From JADJGC01 sp964617645 (GTDB lineage: Bacteria > Zixibacteria > MSB-5A5 > CAIYYT01), in the NCBI GenBank assembly GCA_964617645.1, contig CAZTYE010000011.1:1-64000 (forward strand): a stretch of 64,000 nt of DNA, written 5' to 3'. The notes under the pieces are model-generated. The model saw nothing but the letters and a program-made list of their open reading frames with translations, did no database searches and was not told where the DNA came from. A program made the position numbers and the translations under genes. Positions within the stretch are counted from its first letter, which is position 1. Every line of letters starts with the position of its first letter. Of the stretch, positions 7,971 through 15,256 are shown one piece after another.

Positions 7971-8366
7971 ATGAGCGACTCACTTTACGAAGGCAAGCAA
8001 GACCAGATTCGCGATTGGAAGACGCCGGAGATCGAGACGTTTCGTAACATCTATCCGGATCGAGATTACGAAATCCGCATGGAGACTGCCGAGTTCACCT
8101 GCGTTTGCCCCAAGACCGGATTACCCGATTTTGCGACGCTGATTTTGGTTTATGTCCCGGATCAAAGCTGCATCGAGCTAAAGAGTTTCAAGGAGTACCT
8201 TCTGGCCTATCGCCAGAAGGGGATCTTCCACGAAAACGCCGTCAATAAGATCAGCGACGATCTCATTCGCACGATCAAACCGCGCCGCCTGCGCCTCGAG
8301 GGGGTATTCAATAATCGCGGCGGGATTCAGACGACGGTTGTCAGAGAATATCGGGCGCCGGAGTAG
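7971..8366 (+). CDS. queF: preQ0 reductase (NADPH-dependent 7-cyano-7-deazaguanine reductase)
   Basis: This 131-residue protein has the short, type I (unimodular) length and reduces the preQ0 nitrile to preQ1 with NADPH. The catalytic Cys46 lies in FTCVCPKTG with the partner Asp53 in LPDFA. The QueF family motif is visible as ELKSFKEYLLAYRQKGIFHE at residues 69-88. It is divergent from queC and completes conversion of the QueD-QueE-QueC product to preQ1. Initiation appears leaderless: the ATG lies six bases past the -10 box. Confidence 0.95.
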   Translation: MSDSLYEGKQDQIRDWKTPEIETFRNIYPDRDYEIRMETAEFTCVCPKTGLPDFATLILVYVPDQSCIELKSFKEYLLAYRQKGIFHENAVNKISDDLIRTIKPRRLRLEGVFNNRGGIQTTVVREYRAPE

Positions 8367-8392
8367 ATTTAGATCACTTTTGTCGATTTTCA

Positions 8393-8420
8393 TTGACTGG
8401 GCAGGAAGACGCCGTATAAT
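8393..8420 (+). promoter_or_regulatory. Near-consensus promoter of the MBL gene, predicted leaderless
   Basis: TTGACT at 8393-8398, a 16-base spacer and TATAAT at 8415-8420. The ATG at 8430 leaves at most about two or three untranslated bases. No Shine-Dalgarno is present. Confidence 0.65.
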
Positions 8421-8429
8421 CTCACGACT

Positions 8430-9080
8430 ATGGACTACAGCCGCGCGCCATACTTTCTTGAGTCGCTGGTCGTCGGGGAGCTCCAGATCAATTGTTACAT
8501 CTTCGGTTGTGAGGCGACGCGTCGCGCCGTTGTCATCGATCCCGGCGGGGACATCGATTTGGTTCGCGCGGTCGTGACGCGGCAGAATGCGGTCGTCGAT
8601 GGTGTTCTTCTGACCCATGGCCACTACGACCATCTCGGCGCAGTAAGCGACGCCAAGAATCTCTATAATTGTCCGATCTCCATTCACAAACTCGATGCCG
8701 AATGTCTAACCAATCCGATGGTCAACCTCAGTGCGCTCACGGGGGCGAACATTGTCTGTCCGCCCGCGGATCGGTTGCTTGACGACGGCGACACTATTGC
8801 GGTCGGGAAGTTGTCGCTCGAGGTCTTGCATACACCCGGCCATTCCCGAGGTGGTGTATGCTATCGCTATGACAGCGTCGTGTTTGGCGGCGATCTCCTC
8901 TTCAATGGCAGTATCGGGCGCTATGATCTGCCCGGAGGTTCGTTTCCTGAAATCGAAAACTCGATAACCCGGAAGATTTATTCTCTTCCCGATGTCACCA
9001 TTATTTACCCCGGCCACGGCGAACCAACGACCGTTGGCTTCGAGAAACGTCACAACCCGTTTGTGAGACAGTCAGCATGA
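8430..9080 (+). CDS. MBL-fold hydrolase (glyoxalase II-like)
   Basis: A 216-residue metallo-beta-lactamase-fold enzyme of the small glyoxalase II-like group. The dinuclear metal motif HXHXDH lies at residues 63-68 (THGHYDH). Further ligands are visible in HTPGHSRGG and FGGDLLF, and the C-terminal YPGHGEPT carries the last conserved His. Hydroxyacylglutathione hydrolase or another thioester hydrolase is possible; the sequence does not decide. Its stop overlaps the next start (ATGA at 9077-9080), placing it first in an operon with the PHP protein, the DNA glycosylase and probably glutamate dehydrogenase. Confidence 0.88.
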   Translation: MDYSRAPYFLESLVVGELQINCYIFGCEATRRAVVIDPGGDIDLVRAVVTRQNAVVDGVLLTHGHYDHLGAVSDAKNLYNCPISIHKLDAECLTNPMVNLSALTGANIVCPPADRLLDDGDTIAVGKLSLEVLHTPGHSRGGVCYRYDSVVFGGDLLFNGSIGRYDLPGGSFPEIENSITRKIYSLPDVTIIYPGHGEPTTVGFEKRHNPFVRQSA

Positions 9081-9913
9081 AATATCCAATCGGCGATTCG
9101 CACGTACACTCCGATCATTCGGTTGATGCCAAAGGTTCGATTCGCGAGTATTGTCAGCGTGCTTTCGAGGTCGGACTTTTCGAGATCACGTTTACAAATC
9201 ATTACGAGATAATGCCTTCCCGCAAAGATCGCATGGGATACTTCAATATTGGTGGCGAAAAAGTCCCATCCGGGCCCGATGCTGTAAAGCGCTATATCGA
9301 TGAGGTGCGCGCAGTCGGCGAGGAGTTCTTTTCGATAGGCGTCAAGGTCAACGTCGGACTTGAGATCGGCTGGGACTCCCGGCTCCACGATCGACTCGTC
9401 AAGGAACTGAAGGAGTTCCGGCTCGATTTCGTTATCGGCTCAGTGCACGACATCGACGACGAGCCGATTCTCGAACGGCCCTACGGGCCGGAGTTTTTCA
9501 AGTCAAGACCCATCGAAGCCTGGGCCGAAAAATACTTCCAGAAGTGCGAGGAGATTGCCGAGTCGCAATTGTTCAATGTCATTGGCCATCTCGATGTCTA
9601 CAAGCGCTACGGTCGCGCCGCTTACGGCGACGCCCTCAGGCAAGCCCACCGGCCGTTCATCGCGAGTCTCTTCACCAAAATGCGAGAGTCGGGAACCGGA
9701 CTTGAGATTAACACCTCTGGGATACGTCATGGGCTTAGCGAATACTACCCGTCGATCGACATCATCAACGATGCCCGCCGCGCCGGCGTGACGATTGCGT
9801 CGCTTGGCTCGGATGCGCACGCCCCGGATCAATTGGCGCTCGATTTCGACGCGGCGTTGCCGTTGATCCCCGAGCTGCTGCCCTGCGGCCTCGAAGAAGG
9901 GTATGAGCTTTAA
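9077..9913 (+). CDS. PHP-domain phosphoesterase (histidinol-phosphatase HisJ-like)
   Basis: A 278-residue PHP-family metal-dependent phosphatase. The first metal motif is DSHVHSDHS at residues 7-15; later ligands are in GSVHDID (mid-protein), a GHLDVYKRYG stretch, and the C-terminal GSDAHAPDQ. This resembles HisJ-type histidinol phosphatases, but no other histidine gene is nearby, so the substrate remains open. It overlaps the MBL gene by four bases and the following glycosylase gene by 11 bases. Confidence 0.82.
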   Translation: MKYPIGDSHVHSDHSVDAKGSIREYCQRAFEVGLFEITFTNHYEIMPSRKDRMGYFNIGGEKVPSGPDAVKRYIDEVRAVGEEFFSIGVKVNVGLEIGWDSRLHDRLVKELKEFRLDFVIGSVHDIDDEPILERPYGPEFFKSRPIEAWAEKYFQKCEEIAESQLFNVIGHLDVYKRYGRAAYGDALRQAHRPFIASLFTKMRESGTGLEINTSGIRHGLSEYYPSIDIINDARRAGVTIASLGSDAHAPDQLALDFDAALPLIPELLPCGLEEGYEL

Positions 9914-10484
9914 GAAACTCCCGCGCGAGTTCTTCCGTCGTCCGACACTCAAAGTTGCCGCCGAATTAATCGGGAAAGTCCTGGTCGTTAACCGCAACGG
10001 CCGGCGCATGTCAGGGCGCATTGTTGAGTGCGAAGCCTATATCGGCGAGGACGATCCTGCCTGCCATGCTCGCTTCGGGCCGACGAGTCGCAGCGCGATC
10101 ATGTACGGCGATGCCGGCTATCTCTATGTCTACTTCATTTATGGCATGTACGACATGCTCAATATTGTAACTGAGCCGACAGGACGGCCGGCCGCGATCT
10201 TGATTCGCGCGCTGGAGCCGATTGACGGCATCGAGTTTATGCAGGAAAATCGCGGTGTTCAGGGCCATCAGCGACTCACGTCCGGGCCGGGGAAGCTGTG
10301 TCGGGCGCTGGCGATTACGACACAGGATACGGGAGCAAGTGTAACCGGACGAGAGTTTCAAGTTATTGACGACGGCTACCGGCCGCGTCGAGTCGCGACT
10401 TCGCCGCGAATCGGGATCGGCGCCGGCCACGATTTATTGTGGCGGTTTTACGATGCTCAGAGTACATTTGTCAGCCGCAAATAG
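9903..10484 (+). CDS. 3-methyladenine DNA glycosylase (AAG/MPG family)
   Basis: A 193-residue base-excision repair enzyme of the AAG family that removes alkylated purines such as 3-methyladenine and hypoxanthine. The catalytic Glu sits in the family motif RIVECEAYIG (about residues 39-48). Also characteristic are YGDAGYLYVYFIYG, the MLNIVTE stretch, and LTSGPGKLCRALAI. Length is normal for the bacterial form. The start overlaps the PHP gene by 11 bases. The stop codon overlaps the AGGAGG ribosome-binding site of the next gene. Confidence 0.93.
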   Translation: MSFKKLPREFFRRPTLKVAAELIGKVLVVNRNGRRMSGRIVECEAYIGEDDPACHARFGPTSRSAIMYGDAGYLYVYFIYGMYDMLNIVTEPTGRPAAILIRALEPIDGIEFMQENRGVQGHQRLTSGPGKLCRALAITTQDTGASVTGREFQVIDDGYRPRRVATSPRIGIGAGHDLLWRFYDAQSTFVSRK

Positions 10485-10492
10485 GAGGATTC

Positions 10493-11764
10493 ATGCAGGG
10501 TCAAATCAAGTCGAAAGATATGCCGCTGTCGGTGTTCAGCCAGGTGCTGCATCAAATCGACACCGCGGCCTCGCTATTGAAGATTGACCCGGCGCTGGTC
10601 GAGATCATGAAACAGCCGCGCCGGAGCGTAATAGTGAACTTGCCGATCCAGATGGACGACGGCACATTTCGCATTTTCACCGGCTACCGTGTGCAGCATT
10701 CGATCGTGCGCGGTCCGGCGAAAGGCGGGATTCGGTTTCACCCGAATGTCTCGCTTGATGAAGTGCAGGCATTGGCGAGTTGGATGACATGGAAGTGCGC
10801 GGTGGTGAACATTCCGTTCGGCGGCGCCAAAGGCGGAATTACCTGCGATCCCAAGAAGCTCTCCAAGGGCGAGCTTGAGAGATTGACCCGACGGTATACC
10901 GCCGACCTGCTCGATGTGTTCGGACCGGATGCCGATGTGCCGGCGCCGGACGTAAACACCAACGAGCAAACGATGGCGTGGATCATGGATACGTATTCGA
11001 TGCATGTGCGGCATACTGAGGCCGCCGTCGTTACCGGCAAGCCGTTTGCGATCGGCGGATCGCGCGGCCGGCGTGAGGCCACCGGTCGGGGCGTGATGCT
11101 CACGATTCGCGAAGCGTACAAGGCGCTGGGTAAGGACCTCAAAGGCGCCACCGCCGCCGTGATTGGATTCGGCAATGTCGGTTCGATTGCCGCCGAATTG
11201 CTGCATGGAATGGGGGTCAAGATTTTGGCGGTGACCGATGTCATGGGCGGTGTCCTCAACAAGAACGGGCTTGATATCAATCGCCTGATCGAGCACGTTG
11301 CCGCAAATGGCTCGGTTGTCGGATTTCCCGGCACGACGCCAATCAGCAACGATGAGGCGGTGGCGTTGAATGTGGAGATATTGATTCCGGCCGCGCTGGA
11401 AAATATGATCACGGCTGAGAATGCCGATCAAGTGAAGGCCAAACTCATTGCGGAGGGCGCCAACGGCCCGACCACACCGGAAGCCGATGCGATTCTCGAC
11501 AAGAAGGGCGTTGTAGTTATCCCCGACATTCTCTGCAACGCCGGCGGCGTCACGGTGTCCTATTTCGAGTGGGTGCAAAACCGCATCGGCTACTATTGGA
11601 CAGAAGACGAAGTCAACCGCCGACTGGAAATCGCGATGGTGGCGGCGTTCAACGACTGCTACAGCATGGCGCAGCAATACAAGGCGCCGTTGCGCGTTGG
11701 GGCATTCATGCTGGGATTAAAGCGTGTCGTCGATGTGATTTTAATTCGCGGCGTGTACGCGTAG
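10493..11764 (+). CDS. Glutamate dehydrogenase
   Basis: A 423-residue hexameric-type Glu/Leu/Phe/Val dehydrogenase, interconverting glutamate and 2-oxoglutarate plus ammonia. The catalytic Lys region appears as PFGGAKGGI, followed by PAPDVNTNEQTMAWIMD. The C-terminal Rossmann domain starts at about AAVIGFGNVGS. The start at 10493 is fixed by AGGAGG at 10483-10488, four bases before the ATG; an upstream in-frame ATG at 10439 lies inside the glycosylase gene. NAD versus NADP preference is not predictable with confidence. It is the last gene before a repeat-rich gap. Confidence 0.93.
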   Translation: MQGQIKSKDMPLSVFSQVLHQIDTAASLLKIDPALVEIMKQPRRSVIVNLPIQMDDGTFRIFTGYRVQHSIVRGPAKGGIRFHPNVSLDEVQALASWMTWKCAVVNIPFGGAKGGITCDPKKLSKGELERLTRRYTADLLDVFGPDADVPAPDVNTNEQTMAWIMDTYSMHVRHTEAAVVTGKPFAIGGSRGRREATGRGVMLTIREAYKALGKDLKGATAAVIGFGNVGSIAAELLHGMGVKILAVTDVMGGVLNKNGLDINRLIEHVAANGSVVGFPGTTPISNDEAVALNVEILIPAALENMITAENADQVKAKLIAEGANGPTTPEADAILDKKGVVVIPDILCNAGGVTVSYFEWVQNRIGYYWTEDEVNRRLEIAMVAAFNDCYSMAQQYKAPLRVGAFMLGLKRVVDVILIRGVYA

Positions 11765-12702
11765 ATTGAGCGCCGGATTCGTTGTCGCGCCATGCGTTCA
11801 CAGGTTCAGATATGATGTCCGGAGCGGATGGCTCCGGACTATGTAGCGGGGATTCTTCGCGTAGAGGCGCCTGGTCGCAGATCCCGCGCTTCGCGGGGCA
11901 ATGCGCCTGCCTTTCTGCGCAACTTCACCTTCGCTGCGGGCGAGTGATGGCCGCCGTACACGAATTCCAATCCTACCAGGAGCGGTGAGGCGACCGCGCG
12001 AAGTGTCGAAACCCCGCCGACGGTGTCTGTGATTCGGAGTATCTGCCGTAAGGGGTTTCGACCTACAAGAGTTAACAAGTACCCGACAGCGAGCTGCGGG
12101 CGAGTGATGGCCGCCGTACACGAATTCCAATCCCACCAGGAGCGGTGGGGCGACCGCTCTCACGCCTGCGGCGGGGTGTCAATCGCGCAGGGCTCCTGAC
12201 CTACGGAACTCGAAACTGAAAAGCTCGGGGTCGTCCTCGCCCCGCTTGAAGCGGGGCTCGGAAAACCCTGCACAACGAGGACACACCCCGCCTCACGCCT
12301 CCGGCGCGACGCACCCCTCTCAAGAGGGGAATTGCTCATGCCTGCGGCGGGGTGTTAATCGCGCAGGGCTCCTGACCTACAGAACTACGAAACTCCCACG
12401 AACGCGGTGAGCGTGTTGCTCTCCTTGAGCAGGAATGGAGCGAAGTGTCGAAACCCCGCCGACGGTGTCTGTGATTCGGAGTATCTGCCGTAAGGGGTTT
12501 CGACCCACAAGAAGCAACCAAATCCCACCGCAATACCGCGAAGCGCGGGACAGGTCGGTGGGGCACCCATGCACATCGGGCGCAAAATATTGCGCCCCTA
12601 CAGTTAGATATCTGAGATTCCGCGCTGCCAACAATCGCTCCAAAGTTTTTGTCGGGAACGAAGGAGGGCTAATCGTATTATAGAGCAAGAGGGATTGAAA
12701 CG
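11765..12702. repeat. Mosaic of short duplicated intergenic elements
   Basis: There is no credible gene in this stretch. A 65-bp element at 11933-11997 recurs at 12093-12157. A second 65-bp element at 11999-12063 recurs at 12441-12505 and is bounded by the inverted repeat GTCGAAACCCC ... GGGGTTTCGAC. A stretch with gcgcagggctcctgacctac occurs near 12183-12202 and 12359-12378, and in a hairpin at 49604-49634. The gtgtcac/cccctctcaagaggggaatt element lies at 12281-12333. A hairpin gggcgcaaaatattgcgccc lies near 12578-12597. The pieces are shuffled relative to one another, like REP/MITE-type non-coding repeats. Confidence 0.75.
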
Positions 12703-13350
12703 ATGTTTCCTGACATACAGACCATTCTTATTGCGCTGCCGATCTTCTTTTTGTCGCTAACCGTACATGAATTCGCGCACGCGTGGTCGGCCAACAAATT
12801 GGGCGATCCGACCGCACGAATGATGGGGCGCATGACTCTTAACCCGCTTCCCCATATCGATCTGATGGGTTTGATCATGATGGTGGCTTCCGGATTTCGA
12901 TTCGGATGGGCCAAGCCGGTACCGGTAAATCCAGCGAATTTTCGCAATTGGCGGCAGGGAATGCTCTGGGTCAGTTTGGCCGGACCGATTTCAAATATCC
13001 TTCTGGCCATGCTCGCGGCGGTGATCTATCACGCGCTGCCGTTTCTCGGTCTCGGCCAGAGCGATACGAACCTCGCTTACACTTTCGTCTATCTCGCGAT
13101 TGTGATTAACGCCGGCCTGGCGTTTTTCAACATGTTGCCGTTGCCACCACTGGATGGCTCCAAAGTGCTCGTGGCGCTGCTGCCGTCGCGATATGAAAAC
13201 TTCGCCTTCAACCTTGAGCGCTACGGCCCGATGATCCTGCTCGGCGTGATCTTTATCGGCTTCATCTCGCCGATCTCGCCGATCTGGGCGGTGATCGGCC
13301 CGTTCGTGCGCGGCACGGTATGGATTCTCACCGGTTTTCCCGGCGCGTGA
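12703..13350 (+). CDS. Site-2 protease (M50) family membrane metalloprotease
   Basis: The 215-residue protein belongs to the compact S2P/YwhC-like group of intramembrane zinc proteases. The zinc motif HEXXH is H22-E23-F-A-H26, within the first helix. The third ligand Asp is in NMLPLPPLDGSKV near residue 151. Several hydrophobic spans flank these. The substrate is unknown; members cleave membrane-anchored regulators. GAGGG at 12689-12693 serves as Shine-Dalgarno. The stop TGA overlaps a GTG start of the next gene. Confidence 0.88.
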   Translation: MFPDIQTILIALPIFFLSLTVHEFAHAWSANKLGDPTARMMGRMTLNPLPHIDLMGLIMMVASGFRFGWAKPVPVNPANFRNWRQGMLWVSLAGPISNILLAMLAAVIYHALPFLGLGQSDTNLAYTFVYLAIVINAGLAFFNMLPLPPLDGSKVLVALLPSRYENFAFNLERYGPMILLGVIFIGFISPISPIWAVIGPFVRGTVWILTGFPGA

Positions 13351-14084
13351 TTGCGCGTACGCATTCGTCGGTATTTGGGGCGTTCGTCGTGCTGCTCTAC
13401 GGCTGCGCAGCACATTCCGTTTCCACGACGACGCCGCCGACTGCGACCACCGAATTGATCGCGCGCCACGATTCGGCACTGACAAGCTACGCGGCCTTAT
13501 GGCGCGTAAAGATGCAGCGAAACGGTAAGTTTGATGATTTCCGCGTGGAAGTGTTTAGCCGCGATCGCGACGAAGTGTCTCTGTATGTGCGCGGATTTCT
13601 CGGGCAGTCGGCGCTCAAAGCGGTGATAGTTGGCGATTCACTGACGGCGTATTTCGTCAAGGGCAAGCGCTACTATTCTGGCCGCCGCGACGACCTCGAC
13701 ACTCTGTCCTTGCGTGATACCGAGCCGATTGTCGATTTCATTATGGCGCTGATGCGCGGCAGTTTTATGCCGCCGGGTGATTCGCGATGGAGCGCTCGAT
13801 TCAAAGACAATGGCCGCAATCTCAATTGGCAGCTTCACGATTTGAATCATGGTCTTGAAATCCGCCTTCGGGGTCGACTCGACGCCCGGGAATTTCCGCA
13901 TCATCGCGCCACCGAATTGGAGATGACTTCGGCCGATAAGGAGTTTCGCGCGCGAATCGAGATCCAGAGCGCGTCGTTCAATCGGGAGATTCCGGCCGAA
14001 AAGTTTTTGATTGAGATTCCGAAATCGGCCGTGCCGCTGTCGCGAGAAGAGTTGGTTGAAATGTTGACCGGCCTGGCGCCGTGA
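13347..14084 (+). CDS. Outer-membrane lipoprotein, LolB/DUF4292-like
   Basis: A 245-residue putative lipoprotein: a short signal (VFGAFVVLLYGC) with a lipobox LYGC, then a mature region rich in antiparallel beta pattern (SYAALWRVKMQ, VSLYVRGFLGQSALKAVIVG, FRARIEIQSASFNREIPAEKF). This resembles LolA/LolB or DUF4292 proteins that handle lipids or lipoproteins at the outer membrane; the assignment is by pattern. I favour the GTG at 13347, which overlaps the protease stop as GTGA like other junctions here; an in-frame ATG at 13320 is the alternative. Confidence 0.6.
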   Translation: MIARTHSSVFGAFVVLLYGCAAHSVSTTTPPTATTELIARHDSALTSYAALWRVKMQRNGKFDDFRVEVFSRDRDEVSLYVRGFLGQSALKAVIVGDSLTAYFVKGKRYYSGRRDDLDTLSLRDTEPIVDFIMALMRGSFMPPGDSRWSARFKDNGRNLNWQLHDLNHGLEIRLRGRLDAREFPHHRATELEMTSADKEFRARIEIQSASFNREIPAEKFLIEIPKSAVPLSREELVEMLTGLAP

Positions 14085-15229
14085 CACGAGATGTAGGAGC
14101 GACTTCAGTGTGACGACGCAATCTGACACACCCCGTCTTCGCGCTGCGCGCGAATCCACCCCTCTCGAGAGGGGAATTAGTTGTCGCGGCTGAAGCCGCT
14201 TATATAGCATCGATGTCGGGTTTCGCGGCGCGACACGCCTATGGCGTGACGCTTCTGGGAGCCCGACCTACGAACTGTCACCCTGAGCCGCTGCGCAGGC
14301 GAAGGGTCTGTGAGTATTGTGGCACAAGGTCAAACAGGTTCTTCGCTGCGCTCAGAATGACATGAATCCGCTTTTTCAACAGTCCCTCGAGAGGGGAATT
14401 AGTTGTCGCGGCTGAAGCCGCCTATATAGGCATCGATGTCGGGTTTCGCGGCGCGACACGCCGATGGCGTGACGCTTCTGGGAACCCGACCTACGAACTA
14501 TAGGCTGTCACCTTGAGCCGCTGCGCAGGCGAAGGGTCTGTGAGTATTGTGGCACAAGGTCAAACAGATTCTTCGCTGCGCTCAGAATGACATGAATACG
14601 CTTTTTCAACAGTCCCTTGAGAGGGGAGTTAGTTGTAGCGGCTGAAGCCGCTTATATAGCATCGATGTCGGGTTTCGCGGCGCGACACGCCTATGGCGTG
14701 ACGCTTCTGGGAGCCCGACCTACGAACTGTCACCCTGAGCCGCTGCGCAGGCGAAGGGTCTGTGAGTATTGTGGCACAAGGTCAAACAGGTTCTTCGCTG
14801 CGCTCAGAATGACATGAATCCGTATTTTCAACAGACCCTTGAGAGGGGAATTAGTTGTCGCGGCTGAAGCCGCGTATATAGCATCGATGTCGGGTTTCGC
14901 GGCGCGACACGCCTATGGCGTGACGCTTCTGGGAACCCGACCTACGAACTATAGGCTGTCACCCTGAGCCGCTGCGCAGGTGAAGGGTCTGTGAGTATTG
15001 TGGCACAAGGTCAAACAGATTCTTCGCTGCGCTCAGAATGACATGAATCCGCATTTTCAACAGTCCCTCGAGAGGGGAGTTTGTTGTAGCGATTTAAGCC
15101 GCTCCGACAGTACGACGCGCAGGTAGTCGAAAGTCGCGGCGAAAGCCGCGCCGACAAACTCTTTCGCTACACGCAACGAGTTCGATAACGGCCTTTGACA
15201 AATCTGGATAACTCTGTTAATTTCCGCCC
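14085..15229. repeat. Tandem array of ~225-bp repeats with two-unit higher-order pattern
   Basis: After the element at 14124-14179, units begin at 14169 (222 bp), 14391 (230), 14621 (222) and 14843 (229). A truncated fifth begins at 15072. Each has gaggggaattagttg at the head, a gcggctgaagccgc hairpin, a gtaggtc-type inverted segment and a tcaccctgagccgctgcgc ... gcgctcagaatgaca element. Units 1 and 3 share variants, as do units 2 and 4 (an extra ataggctg-type insertion, aaacagattc in place of aaacaggttc), so a two-unit block was itself duplicated. Open frames within it are non-coding by repetition. Confidence 0.85.
15195..15223 (+). promoter_or_regulatory. Strong promoter of the LPS/stringent-response gene run
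   Basis: Consensus TTGACA at 15195-15200, a 17-base spacer and TAATTT at 15218-15223. The first ATG after it is at 15230, six bases past the -10 box, and opens a mini-ORF rather than the ABC gene. Confidence 0.65.
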
Positions 15230-15256
15230 ATGAAGATGGAGCGTCTGATTCCATGA
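15230..15256 (+). CDS. Leaderless 8-codon upstream mini-ORF (MKMERLIP)
   Basis: ATG at 15230 sits exactly where transcription should start. After eight codons the TGA at 15254-15256 overlaps the ABC transporter ATG as ATGA. Ribosomes loading on the leaderless end could terminate and restart on the ABC gene. A weak GGAG lies at 15238-15241. A mini-ORF with the same layout precedes the histidine kinase at 50538. Function is inferred, not shown. Confidence 0.45.
   Translation: MKMERLIP

Noticed and set aside
10574..11677. 367-codon open frame antisense to glutamate dehydrogenase
   Set aside because: Fully contained opposite a strongly conserved enzyme gene; no motif or start context.
14617..14817. 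Short open frame in the tandem array
   Set aside because: It exists only because of the repeat unit, and equivalent frames in other units are broken.
14169..15110. CRISPR array
   Set aside because: Units are ~225 bp with no short repeat/unique spacer alternation, and no cas genes are present.
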